A stretch of 38,160 nucleotides of DNA. Origin: Paramuribaculum sp. (GTDB lineage Bacteria > Bacteroidota > Bacteroidia > Bacteroidales > Muribaculaceae). The position numbers and the translations under genes are program-made. Under the pieces are notes generated by a model. The model saw nothing but the letters and a program-made list of their open reading frames with translations, had not been told where the DNA came from and did not search any database. This document shows, one piece after another, positions 20,588 to 28,557 of this stretch (position 1 is its first letter; every line of letters starts with the position of its first letter). The stretch spans positions 1 through 38,160 of the forward strand of contig JAIDJW010000001.1 in NCBI GenBank assembly GCA_029052015.1, written 5' to 3'.

Positions 20588-20971
20588 TTATTTCTTGGCT
20601 GCCTTGGGACGCTTGGCACCGTACTTGCTGCGACGCTGAGTGCGATCTTTAACGCCGCTGGTATCAAGTGTGCCGCGCACGATGTGATAGCGCACACCGG
20701 GGAGGTCTTTAACACGACCGCCGCGCACAAGCACAATCGAGTGCTCCTGAAGATTATGACCTTCGCCGGGAATGTAGCTGTTCACTTCCTTACCGTTGGT
20801 AAGTCTTACACGGGCTACCTTACGCATAGCCGAGTTAGGCTTCTTAGGGGTGGTGGTGTAAACGCGCACACACACGCCGCGACGCTGAGGACACGAATCC
20901 AGGGCAGGCGACTTACTCTTGTCTTCCAGAGCCACACGTCCTTTTCTTACTAATTGCTGAATGGTTGGCAT
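20588..20971 (-). CDS. rpsL: 30S ribosomal protein S12 (uS12)
   Basis: This 127-residue decoding-centre protein is the first gene of the 20-kb translation block. Motifs are [29 protein letters not shown] and [25 protein letters not shown]. Lysines at the two sites linked to streptomycin resistance (TPKKPNSA and GGRVKDLPG) are the common residues. The leader is about 130 bases long, with its own promoter. Confidence 0.98.
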   Translation of the reverse strand: MPTIQQLVRKGRVALEDKSKSPALDSCPQRRGVCVRVYTTTPKKPNSAMRKVARVRLTNGKEVNSYIPGEGHNLQEHSIVLVRGGRVKDLPGVRYHIVRGTLDTSGVKDRTQRRSKYGAKRPKAAKK

Positions 20972-20995
20972 CTTAGTTCTTGTTTTTACTTATCG

Positions 20996-21019
20996 TTATT
21001 TAATGGTTTTCTTTTTCAT
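20996..21019 (-). CDS. Candidate 7-codon leader peptide upstream of rpsL
   Basis: The minus strand reads ATG, AAA AAG AAA ACC ATT AAA, TAA (MKKKTIK). It is preceded at 4 bases by GGGAG, a clear Shine-Dalgarno sequence, which the real genes in this block mostly lack. It ends 24 bases before rpsL. It may be a regulatory uORF or chance. Confidence 0.3.
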   Translation of the reverse strand: MKKKTIK

Positions 21020-21055
21020 TGCGCTCCCTATACACCAGTAGACACCCAACACCGC

Positions 21056-21072
21056 ACTATCTATCAGATAGT
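21056..21072 (-). promoter_or_regulatory. Hairpin in the rpsL leader
   Basis: A perfect 6-bp stem (ACTATC at 21056-21061, GATAGT at 21067-21072) with a 5-base loop lies within the transcribed leader of rpsL. A 10-base palindrome GCCAATTGGC (21088-21097) lies just upstream in the same leader. Confidence 0.4.
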
Positions 21073-21110
21073 TATAAGCATCAAGGCGCCAATTGGCTTC
21101 AAAAGCGATG

Positions 21111-21142
21111 CAAAATTACTAACTAATTTTCTAACTTACAAA
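21111..21142 (-). promoter_or_regulatory. Promoter of the rpsL-rpsG-fusA-S10-spc block
   Basis: On the minus strand, TTTG (21142-21139), a 20-bp spacer and TAATTTTG (21118-21111) match both halves of the Bacteroidetes consensus. The start site would be near 21105, about 130 bases upstream of rpsL. I see no other full promoter in the block, so most of it may depend on this one. Confidence 0.8.
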
Positions 21143-21245
21143 TATTTTGGCGTCTTGTTAACATTTTGCGACACAAGAACATTGGAGCTTAATCATAAAA
21201 TCACAAAATCACGACGAATCAGCACATCATCACTATTATAATTAT

Positions 21246-21253
21246 TATCTTTG
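21246..21253 (+). promoter_or_regulatory. -7 element of the glmU-like gene
   Basis: TATCTTTG fits TAnnTTTG and lies 27 bases before the ATG at 21280. A TTG at the right spacing is not seen. The 308-base region from 20972 to 21279 thus holds divergent promoters and the rpsL leader, and no gene longer than the tiny leader frame. Confidence 0.5.
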
Positions 21254-21279
21254 CACAAACTTATCACACTTTTGCAAAT

Positions 21280-22449
21280 ATGCTGAACATCATACTTAAG
21301 GACATTCCGGAAGTCAGAGACAACTTGCTGCCCCTGACATTTACCCGCCCGGTGGCAGACATAAGGATAGGCATTCTGACAATCAGAGGCAAATGGGAAT
21401 CCTTTCTCCCCGGCGTATATTCATATTTGACAGAAGATTACCTTGCACAGAAGTTTCCATGCATATCCAACCCCGATGGCGACAACATCATTATTTCCTC
21501 GCACTTCTCACCTACCCCGACTATAGTGGAAGGGATAAGCAATCTGCGCATCGGTCAGGCGCTGTCGTACCGCGGGGAAATCATAGCGGCAAGAGGAGCA
21601 ACAGACCGGACAGACTTTGAGCTGATCGAAGTTGACGAAATTCCGCTATGTATCAGAAACCTCTACGACATCTTCATACACAACGGGGTGGTTCTTGACT
21701 TCGACTTCAGGATTCTAACCGAAGGGCGCGAATCTCAACCCATAAGCAATACCAATATTATTATCGGAGACCGCTCACGTATATTTATAGAAGAGGGAGC
21801 TACCGTTGAGGGAGCGATAATCAACGTCAATGCCGGCCCGGTTTACATAGGCCGCGGAGCAGAGATTATGGAAGGGGCATGCATCCGCGGCGGCCTCGCC
21901 CTTTGCGAGTATTCTGAAATAAAGATGGGAGCGAAAATATACGGAGCCACCACCATCGGCCCGCACTGCAAGGTCGGAGGTGAAATCAACAATGTTGTCA
22001 TGTTCGGCTATTCCAACAAAGCACACGACGGATTCCTCGGCAACGCAGTTATAGGAGAATGGTGCAATATTGCCGCAGGATGCGTCGCATCCAACCTCAA
22101 AAACGACTACACGGAAGTGAAACTCTGGAACTACCCATCGCGTCGATTCCTGCGCACTGGTCTTCAGTTCTGCGGACTCATCATGGGCGACCACTCTAAA
22201 ACCGGCATAAACACCATGATAAACACCGCCACCATACTCGGCGTAGGCGTCAATATCCACGGAGCCGGCTATCCGCGCAATTATGTCCCATCGTTTATGG
22301 AAGGCTCTACTGCGGGCCTATATGAGGTGCCTATCTCAAAATTCTTCGAGACAGCCCGCAAAGTCATGGCGCGACGCAACATCACGCTCACTCAGATTGA
22401 CATGGACATGTTCGAGACACTCTATCGCATCACCGACGAGTTCAAATAA
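21280..22449 (+). CDS. Alternative GlmU: sugar-1-P nucleotidyl-/acetyltransferase
   Basis: This 389-residue protein resembles the Bacteroidetes family named as alternative GlmU (UDP-GlcNAc diphosphorylase / GlcN-1-P acetyltransferase). The N-terminal half has LTFTRPVADIRIGILTIRGKW, a nucleotidyltransferase-like start that replaces the usual LAAGxGTRM loop. From about residue 150 there are hexapeptide repeats (IIGDRSRIFIEEGATVEGA, VYIGRGAEIMEGACIRG, AKIYGATTIGPHCKVGGEI), a left-handed beta-helix. It likely supplies UDP-GlcNAc for peptidoglycan and LPS. Bifunctionality is inferred from the family. Its stop codon directly abuts that of the convergent antiporter. Confidence 0.85.
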   Translation: MLNIILKDIPEVRDNLLPLTFTRPVADIRIGILTIRGKWESFLPGVYSYLTEDYLAQKFPCISNPDGDNIIISSHFSPTPTIVEGISNLRIGQALSYRGEIIAARGATDRTDFELIEVDEIPLCIRNLYDIFIHNGVVLDFDFRILTEGRESQPISNTNIIIGDRSRIFIEEGATVEGAIINVNAGPVYIGRGAEIMEGACIRGGLALCEYSEIKMGAKIYGATTIGPHCKVGGEINNVVMFGYSNKAHDGFLGNAVIGEWCNIAAGCVASNLKNDYTEVKLWNYPSRRFLRTGLQFCGLIMGDHSKTGINTMINTATILGVGVNIHGAGYPRNYVPSFMEGSTAGLYEVPISKFFETARKVMARRNITLTQIDMDMFETLYRITDEFK

Positions 22450-24627
22450 TCAGAGGTCTATTTTGCGGGTATGCTTGCCGGCACCGGCAAAGCGGCGCCA
22501 AAACTGATGAACACTGCGATAAAAAGCTCTGAGCCGGAGCCAAAGCGGAGATGGCTCAACTACAATATCCGTCGACAGAGTATCAGCCATGGTCATTATC
22601 TCAGGCTCGTCGCCAAACTGCTCCGGATATATGACTATGAGATTGTTTTGAGCAAAATACTTCTGCAGAAATTCAGGAAGCGTGTCAAGCTCACCTGTGT
22701 GACTCACTGAAGCGCGCCGCGCATTGACTACAACAAATAGGTCATCATCAAGAATCTTGTTGGCAAGGAGAATAAAATCATCCCACTGCTGCATTGTGCG
22801 ATATTCCGAGCGCACCCCGAAACGCCCACGGGCAAGCACCGTCGCTATAGCCTTGCGAGTCTCGTCATAACAGCAGAATATGAGACGACACCCCAATTGC
22901 GAGGCAAGACTACCCAACGAGCAAACCCACGCCGCAAAACCGGTTTCATACTGAGCCTTGTCTGGCACAGCCACCACTATGCGCGCAAGCGTGTTCACCG
23001 GAATAAAGCAGCGGCTGATAACAACCATTTTATTTGTAGCCCTCAGCAATTTTATCAGCTTATCGCCAAAAAAAGAATCTATTATAGTTGTGCGCCGGTG
23101 AAGACCGATAATTACCCTGTCGATATCCCTCTCTTCAATGGTATTGACAACACCCGTCACAAAATTCAAGTCATAGCGTTCAAGCGGAGTAATCCTCACA
23201 TCAACACTGCTCGCAACCTGCTCGGCAACATCAAGTGAATTGCGACCTATGGCGCGTGATGAAGCGGAATTATCATTTCTCACATGCAGTGCGTACACCC
23301 TACCCTCCCTGCGCCCCTTCATCAGCAGCGCAAGGTCAACAAGCTCTCCGGCAGTAAGAGGATTTGCTATAGGTATAAGCACATTTTCCTTCTTCTGCCA
23401 CTTACCCTCTTCAGCCGAAAGCTCATCATCAAGAGTCAACACCTTCAGTTTCTGAGCGGCGCGGCTAGTGCCGAGAGAAGACACGGTACACGTCACCAAT
23501 ATCATGATAACCGTGCCGTTGAGAATTACCTCATCAAAGAGCCCCATGCCGTAACCGATGGTAACAACAGCAAGCGCCACAGCCGTATGCGCATTACTCA
23601 ACTGATACATTATCGAGCGGTCTATGCTTCTCATCCTGTAAGTAAGCTCTGTAAGCCATGCTGCAACCCACTTGGATGCCATGGCTACCGCACTCATGAC
23701 GCCTGCCACATAAAGCGTATTCCATCCTCGGGTCACAACCCCGATATTTATCATCATGCCCACACCTATCAGAAAGTATGGAATAAATATCGCATTGCCC
23801 ACAAACTCTATGCGGCCCATAAGCGGAGACCGGCCGGGAATATACCTATTGAGTACCAGACCGGAAAAAAACGCGCCAAAAACACCCTCTATGCCCGCCA
23901 GCATAGCGAGCTGAGCGGCGAGAAACATCATCGACAGCACATAGATGAACTGAAGGATATTATCATTCCACCTCTTGAAAAACCAGCGCGTGATTCTCGG
24001 ATAAACATATATTATCGCAAGACAATAAACGGCGAGACTGCCGAGCAGGCGAAGAGTGCCGCCTATACGGAATTCTCCTTGACGAAACACGCCTACAACA
24101 GCCGCAAGAACGATAAGCGATCCGAGCACCGTAAATATTGTGCCGGCGATAGCGATTACAACCGGCGACGACCGGGTGAGACCGAAGCGCGACACTATAG
24201 GATAAGCTATGAGCGTATGCGCGGCAAACATCGATGCCATCAGCACCGAAGTAAGAATATCCACCCCAAGCAGAAGATGAGAGGCTACAGAACCGAGAAC
24301 CATTGGCACCGCAAAGGTAAATAGCCCGAACACAAACCCCTTGCCGATATTCTTCTTCAGGTGATACATATCTATCTCTATTCCTGCAAGAAACATGAGA
24401 TAGAGGATGCCCACCTGACCGAAAACCTCAAAACTCATATCACGCGCCAGCAGATTCACCCCGTATGGCCCAACTATCACACCCACCACTATAAGCCCTA
24501 TCACGTATGGAATCTTGAGCTTATTGAGAAGGATGGGCGTGAAGAGGATAATCAACAGCACCGTCAGAAATATCGGCACCGGTGATGTCAGAATAGGGGT
24601 CGTCGCTTGAATCGCAGGCACGGTCAT
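22450..24627 (-). CDS. CPA2-type cation:proton antiporter with C-terminal USP-like region
   Basis: This 725-residue inner-membrane protein has about 12 hydrophobic helices within residues 1-400. They include NKLKIPYVIGLIVVGVIVGPYG and LYLMFLAGIEIDM, as in KefB/NapA-like exchangers. The helix that usually carries the ion-binding residues reads AAHTLIAYPIVSRFG, an unusual version, so the ion is uncertain. Residues about 415-690 look like one or two UspA-like cytosolic domains (ENVLIPIANPLTAGELVDLAL, DRVIIGLHRRTTIIDSFFGD), often nucleotide-binding. Its start overlaps the asd stop by one base (TAATG), so it is probably co-translated with asd. Confidence 0.9.
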   Translation of the reverse strand: MTVPAIQATTPILTSPVPIFLTVLLIILFTPILLNKLKIPYVIGLIVVGVIVGPYGVNLLARDMSFEVFGQVGILYLMFLAGIEIDMYHLKKNIGKGFVFGLFTFAVPMVLGSVASHLLLGVDILTSVLMASMFAAHTLIAYPIVSRFGLTRSSPVVIAIAGTIFTVLGSLIVLAAVVGVFRQGEFRIGGTLRLLGSLAVYCLAIIYVYPRITRWFFKRWNDNILQFIYVLSMMFLAAQLAMLAGIEGVFGAFFSGLVLNRYIPGRSPLMGRIEFVGNAIFIPYFLIGVGMMINIGVVTRGWNTLYVAGVMSAVAMASKWVAAWLTELTYRMRSIDRSIMYQLSNAHTAVALAVVTIGYGMGLFDEVILNGTVIMILVTCTVSSLGTSRAAQKLKVLTLDDELSAEEGKWQKKENVLIPIANPLTAGELVDLALLMKGRREGRVYALHVRNDNSASSRAIGRNSLDVAEQVASSVDVRITPLERYDLNFVTGVVNTIEERDIDRVIIGLHRRTTIIDSFFGDKLIKLLRATNKMVVISRCFIPVNTLARIVVAVPDKAQYETGFAAWVCSLGSLASQLGCRLIFCCYDETRKAIATVLARGRFGVRSEYRTMQQWDDFILLANKILDDDLFVVVNARRASVSHTGELDTLPEFLQKYFAQNNLIVIYPEQFGDEPEIMTMADTLSTDIVVEPSPLWLRLRAFYRSVHQFWRRFAGAGKHTRKIDL

Positions 24628-25640
24628 TACTTCCTCCAGCCGTGAGCCAACATATACTGGGCTATCTGCACCGCATTGAGAGCGGCGCCTTTCTTAATCT
24701 GGTCGCCAACAACCCAGAATGACAGACCGTTGGCATTTGCAAGGTCCTTGCGTATGCGCCCCACAAACACCGGATCTTTCCCGGCTGCCTCCAACGGCAT
24801 TGGATATTTCTTTTCAGCAGGGTTGTCTATCACTACAAGACCTTCTGCCTTGCCGAATGCAGCACGAGCCTCATCCACACTGACCGGACGCTCGGTCTCG
24901 ACCCAGATAGCCTCCGAGTGGGCGCGCATCACCGGCACTCGCACGCACATGGCGCTCACATCGAGGTCGGACTCATGCATAATCTTCTTGGTCTCGTTAA
25001 ACATCTTCATCTCTTCTTTGGTGTAACCGTTGTCGGTAAACACATCCACGTGAGGTATCAGATTATATGCGAGCTGATAGGCAAATTTATTGACGGTAGC
25101 CTTTTCTCCCCTGCCTATTTCGGCATACTGCTCCACGAGCTCATCCATTGCAGCGGCACCGGCACCGGATGCGGCCTGATAAGTCGCCACATGCACCCGC
25201 TTGATTTTGCTGAGATCATTGATAGGCTTCAGAGCCACCACCATCTGTATGGTTGTGCAATTAGGATTTGCGATAATGCCGCGCGGAGCGTCAAACGCAT
25301 CCTGACCATTGACTTCGGGCACTACTAGCGGCACATCCTTATCCATGCGAAATGCGCTGGAATTGTCAATCATCAGCGCTCCGTGCCTGGTGATTGTGTC
25401 GGCAAACTCTATCGAGGTGCTGCCCCCGGCGCTTACAAATGCTATGTCTATACCCTTGAAATCATCATTATGACACAGCTCTTTCACTATATACTCCTTA
25501 TTGCGGAATGTATATGATTTGCCGGCACTCCGTTTCGACCCGAAAAGAGTGAGATTGTCAATGGGGAAATTCTGTTCGTCGAGCACGCGGAGAAACTCCT
25601 GTCCTACCGCGCCACTTGCTCCTACTATAGCTACGTTCAT
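24627..25640 (-). CDS. asd: Aspartate-semialdehyde dehydrogenase
   Basis: The enzyme reduces aspartyl-phosphate to aspartate semialdehyde, which feeds lysine/DAP, threonine and methionine. I start at [17 protein letters not shown], the standard NADP-binding N-terminus, giving 337 residues; an in-frame ATG 36 bases upstream is less likely. The nucleophile Cys is in [14 protein letters not shown] (about residue 127). The catalytic His is in [13 protein letters not shown]. It is coupled to the antiporter gene and has its own -7 element downstream of metK. Confidence 0.97.
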   Translation of the reverse strand: MNVAIVGASGAVGQEFLRVLDEQNFPIDNLTLFGSKRSAGKSYTFRNKEYIVKELCHNDDFKGIDIAFVSAGGSTSIEFADTITRHGALMIDNSSAFRMDKDVPLVVPEVNGQDAFDAPRGIIANPNCTTIQMVVALKPINDLSKIKRVHVATYQAASGAGAAAMDELVEQYAEIGRGEKATVNKFAYQLAYNLIPHVDVFTDNGYTKEEMKMFNETKKIMHESDLDVSAMCVRVPVMRAHSEAIWVETERPVSVDEARAAFGKAEGLVVIDNPAEKKYPMPLEAAGKDPVFVGRIRKDLANANGLSFWVVGDQIKKGAALNAVQIAQYMLAHGWRK

Positions 25641-25673
25641 CTCTCGTTTTTGTCTAATTAGTGAATCTATGTG

Positions 25674-25681
25674 CAAATTTA
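25674..25681 (-). promoter_or_regulatory. -7 element of the asd promoter
   Basis: TAAATTTG on the minus strand lies 33 bases upstream of the asd start, in the 57-base metK-asd gap. The nearest TTG is 24 bases further upstream, slightly beyond the usual spacing, and falls at the end of metK. Confidence 0.45.
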
Positions 25682-25697
25682 CGAAAATATGGTGGAA

Positions 25698-26993
25698 TCA
25701 GAGACCAAAAGCCGCTTTAACCGCGTCTACCATGTCTTCATTTTCCCAGGTGAAAAGTTCAACCTCACGCGAGATTTTATTGATGCCGCTGCCGAACGTC
25801 TTCACAACCTTGCGCGGCTCCCTGCCCATGTGACCATAAGCGGCAGTCTCCTCATAGATTGGCTCACGGAGTTTGAGACGCTTCTCGATAGCGTTGGGTT
25901 TCATATCGAAAAGCTCATTGACCTTAGCCGAAATCTCTCCGTCCGTAAGATCGACATTGGCAGTACCGCGTGTATTGACATAAAGACTCACCGGCTCCGC
26001 CACGCCTATAGCGTATGCCACTTGAACGAGAGCCTCGCGAGCCACACCCGCTGCCACGAGATTTCTGGCGATATGGCGGGCTGCGTATGCCGCGCTGCGG
26101 TCAACCTTTGACGGGTCTTTGCCCGAAAAAGCGCCTCCGCCATGAGCACCACGGCCACCATACGTGTCGACAACAATCTTTCTGCCCGTCAGACCGGTGT
26201 CGCCGTGAGGACCACCGATAACGAATTTGCCGGTCGGATTGACATGGAGCACCAGCTCTGAGTCAAACATATCACATATTTTCTGAGGCAACTTTGCTAG
26301 TACTCTCGGCAGAAGTATCGTAGCGATATCGTTTTTTATCACTTCAAGCATCTTTTCTTCGGCAGCAGCCTGTGACACCCCCTCGCCTGACGTTATGAAT
26401 TCATCATGCTGAGTGGAGAGCACGATAGTGTGCACCCTCACTGGCACATGCTCGGGAGAATACTCTATCGTCACCTGACTCTTGGCATCGGGGCGCAGAT
26501 ATGTCATAACCTTGCCTTCACGACGTATATCTGCAAGCTCGCGAAGCAGCATGTGGCTCAGGTCGAGAGCCAGAGGCATATAATTTGAAGTCTCGTTGCA
26601 GGCATAGCCAAACATCATTCCCTGATCGCCGGCACCCTGCTCCTCTTCCGTTTCACGGACAACACCACGGTTTATATCATCACTCTGTTCATGCAGCGCC
26701 GAAAGCACCCCGCAGGCCTGCGCGTCAAACTTCAGCTCACTGTTATTGTAGCCTATGCGATCTATCACTCTGCGCACAGCGCCTATGACATCAACAACAG
26801 CATTACTCCTCACCTCTCCTGCAACAATGACCTGCCCCGTTGTCACAAGGGTCTCGCACGCCACTTTGCTCTGCGGGTCACGCACAAGAAATTCATCAAG
26901 TACGGCATCGCTTATCTGGTCTGCAACTTTGTCGGGATGTCCTTCAGATACACTTTCTGAAGTGAAAAGATAGTTTTTTGAATCTTTCTTCAT
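25698..26993 (-). CDS. metK: S-adenosylmethionine synthetase
   Basis: The enzyme makes SAM from ATP and methionine. I start at the Met of [22 protein letters not shown], giving 431 residues. Another in-frame ATG 54 bases upstream would add Arg/Cys-rich residues not typical of MetK. Motifs are [16 protein letters not shown], the ATP-site [12 protein letters not shown], and [23 protein letters not shown]. The length is above the 380-400 of many bacteria, the usual state for the Bacteroidetes form. The leader of about 200 bases contains a SAM-II-like aptamer. Confidence 0.97.
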   Translation of the reverse strand: MKKDSKNYLFTSESVSEGHPDKVADQISDAVLDEFLVRDPQSKVACETLVTTGQVIVAGEVRSNAVVDVIGAVRRVIDRIGYNNSELKFDAQACGVLSALHEQSDDINRGVVRETEEEQGAGDQGMMFGYACNETSNYMPLALDLSHMLLRELADIRREGKVMTYLRPDAKSQVTIEYSPEHVPVRVHTIVLSTQHDEFITSGEGVSQAAAEEKMLEVIKNDIATILLPRVLAKLPQKICDMFDSELVLHVNPTGKFVIGGPHGDTGLTGRKIVVDTYGGRGAHGGGAFSGKDPSKVDRSAAYAARHIARNLVAAGVAREALVQVAYAIGVAEPVSLYVNTRGTANVDLTDGEISAKVNELFDMKPNAIEKRLKLREPIYEETAAYGHMGREPRKVVKTFGSGINKISREVELFTWENEDMVDAVKAAFGL

Positions 26994-27116
26994 ATTTCTT
27001 TCGGTTATTTGATTACAACGACATTTGCCACGCCTCCGCCATATCATGCCGTGGAGTCGATGGCAGGATGCGTCGCAATGCTTCGCCTTACTTTCCGAAA
27101 GATTGATGGAAGTCGC

Positions 27117-27164
27117 GGTTTTAGCATTTTTTCAAGTGGTTGCAAGCAGCCAAATTTCTCCACT
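27117..27164 (-). ncRNA. SAM-II-like riboswitch in the metK leader
   Basis: The minus-strand RNA shows a P1 stem AGTGG (27164-27160) with CCACT (27139-27135), enclosing AAATTTGGCTGCTTGCAA. It is followed by an A-rich strand and GCTAAAACC (27125-27117). This matches the SAM-II plan of P1, AUUU loop, UUGCA, A-rich linker and GCUAAA. A GG/CC pseudoknot pair is possible, but the second pseudoknot helix is poor. It sits inside the metK 5' leader, a fitting location. It ends about 123 bases from the start codon, far for direct ribosome-site blocking. Confidence 0.6.
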
Positions 27165-27203
27165 ATGCGCGCCGGCAATTATGCCGCGCAGCTATTTCGG
27201 GTG

Positions 27204-27233
27204 CAAAATTAATCCAACGGCGCGGGTTTACAA
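27204..27233 (-). promoter_or_regulatory. Promoter of metK
   Basis: On the minus strand, TTG (27233-27231), a 19-bp spacer and TAATTTTG (27211-27204) match the full Bacteroidetes consensus. Transcription would start near 27198, leaving a leader of about 200 bases that includes the riboswitch candidate. Confidence 0.8.
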
Positions 27234-27258
27234 AAAAAATCCACGTCTTTAACAATGA

Positions 27259-28554
27259 TTAGTGGTCGCCGTTCTCTTCAGTAATCTTCTCTGCATCGGA
27301 AATTCTTATCAGCTCCAGACGAGTGGCACTCCCCTTCACTATGGTAAACAGTTTGCCGTCTATCTCCATGCACTCGCCTTGAGTAGGAATCTCCCCGGCA
27401 TTATGCAGGATATATCCGGCCAGAGTCTGGTAATCGTCATCTTCGGGGATATCTATATGATAGTTTTCCCTTAGATTCTCGATTTCTATGCGCCCCGAGC
27501 ACTCGTAAACTCCCGGTTCTATCTCGCGCGCCATAGGACGAGATGTGTCATGCTCATCCTGAATATCACCGAATATCTCCTCTACCAAATCCTCGAGAGT
27601 AACCAGACCGGCTGTGCCCCCGAACTCGTCTACAACCACAGCCATGCTTCGCTTTTCTGCAAGCAATCTTCTCATGAGCTTGTTGGCGAGAAGGGTTTCA
27701 GGCGCGAAAATCACCGGCTTGAGATGCTCCTTCCAGTCACTCTCTGGAAAAAACAGCTCGCTGACATGTATATACCCAAGCACATTGTCAATATCCTCAC
27801 GATACACGACTATCTTGCTTCGTCCGGAGGATGTGAACAGCGCACTCAGTTCTTCGCGTGTGGTACTATCGATATTCACCGCAACAACTTCGTTGCGCGG
27901 CAACATACAGTCACGTATATGAGTTGTGGAGAAATCAAGTGCGTTATGAAAAATCTTGACCTCAGTCTCCACCGGAGTCTTTGCCGGATTGACCTCGTCG
28001 ATAGTTCTGTCAAGATAGCTGTTCAGATCACCCATCGACAGCATACCCAACCGCTGGTTGTCGGTCTTTATTCCAAATATCCTCATAAGCACTTTGGACA
28101 ACCAGGTAGTGAACAATGACACCGGATACAGCACTATATAAAAAAGAAATACCGGAAGTGCGAAAACCTTCAGCGATATATTGGGATTGATACGAAAAAT
28201 AGTCTTCGGGAAGAATTCGCCCGTAATCAGTATGACTCCGGTCGAAATAAGAGTAGACAGCACGAGTACCACCGCCTGATTGAGATGATAGCCTTCAAGC
28301 CAAGGCTCGATGAGAGCCGAAGCGCCCATTCCGTAAATCACAAGCATGATATTGTTGCCTACAAGAATCGTAGAGATAAAGAATTCTGTGTCAGAATAAA
28401 ATCTCCCTATGATACGGTTTACCGCCCCTCCCTTCTTGACATCAAGTTCGGTTCTCACCCTGTCGGCAGTGACATACGCAATCTCTGTTCCGGAAAAAAG
28501 CGCCGAAAAAATCAGTGACACCACTGCAAGTATTATCCATGCTGTTATAGACAT
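27259..28554 (-). CDS. CNNM/CBS/CorC-domain membrane protein (HlyC/CorC or GldE-like)
   Basis: This 431-residue protein has an N-terminal CNNM transmembrane domain (about 1-170; SALFSGTEIAYVTADRVRTEL, ITGEFFPKTIFRINP). Two CBS repeats follow (about 200-330; MLPRNEVVAVNIDSTTREEL, VVVDEFGGTAGLVTLEDLVEEIFGDI). A CorC_HlyC transporter-associated domain ends the protein. Relatives are linked to Mg/Co efflux; in Bacteroidetes some are called GldE. The substrate cannot be told from sequence. It follows lptC by 3 bases. Confidence 0.93.
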   Translation of the reverse strand: MSITAWIILAVVSLIFSALFSGTEIAYVTADRVRTELDVKKGGAVNRIIGRFYSDTEFFISTILVGNNIMLVIYGMGASALIEPWLEGYHLNQAVVLVLSTLISTGVILITGEFFPKTIFRINPNISLKVFALPVFLFYIVLYPVSLFTTWLSKVLMRIFGIKTDNQRLGMLSMGDLNSYLDRTIDEVNPAKTPVETEVKIFHNALDFSTTHIRDCMLPRNEVVAVNIDSTTREELSALFTSSGRSKIVVYREDIDNVLGYIHVSELFFPESDWKEHLKPVIFAPETLLANKLMRRLLAEKRSMAVVVDEFGGTAGLVTLEDLVEEIFGDIQDEHDTSRPMAREIEPGVYECSGRIEIENLRENYHIDIPEDDDYQTLAGYILHNAGEIPTQGECMEIDGKLFTIVKGSATRLELIRISDAEKITEENGDH

Positions 28555-28557
28555 ATA

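Noticed and set aside
23284-24324. Long open frame (346 codons) on the plus strand opposite the antiporter gene
   Set aside because: It is wholly antisense to a clear membrane transporter. Its His/Arg/Tyr-rich composition resembles no protein, as expected for a shadow frame.
27117-27164. SAM-I riboswitch for the metK leader
   Set aside because: The GGUGGAGGGA and four-helix junction of SAM-I are missing; the compact one-stem plan fits SAM-II better.
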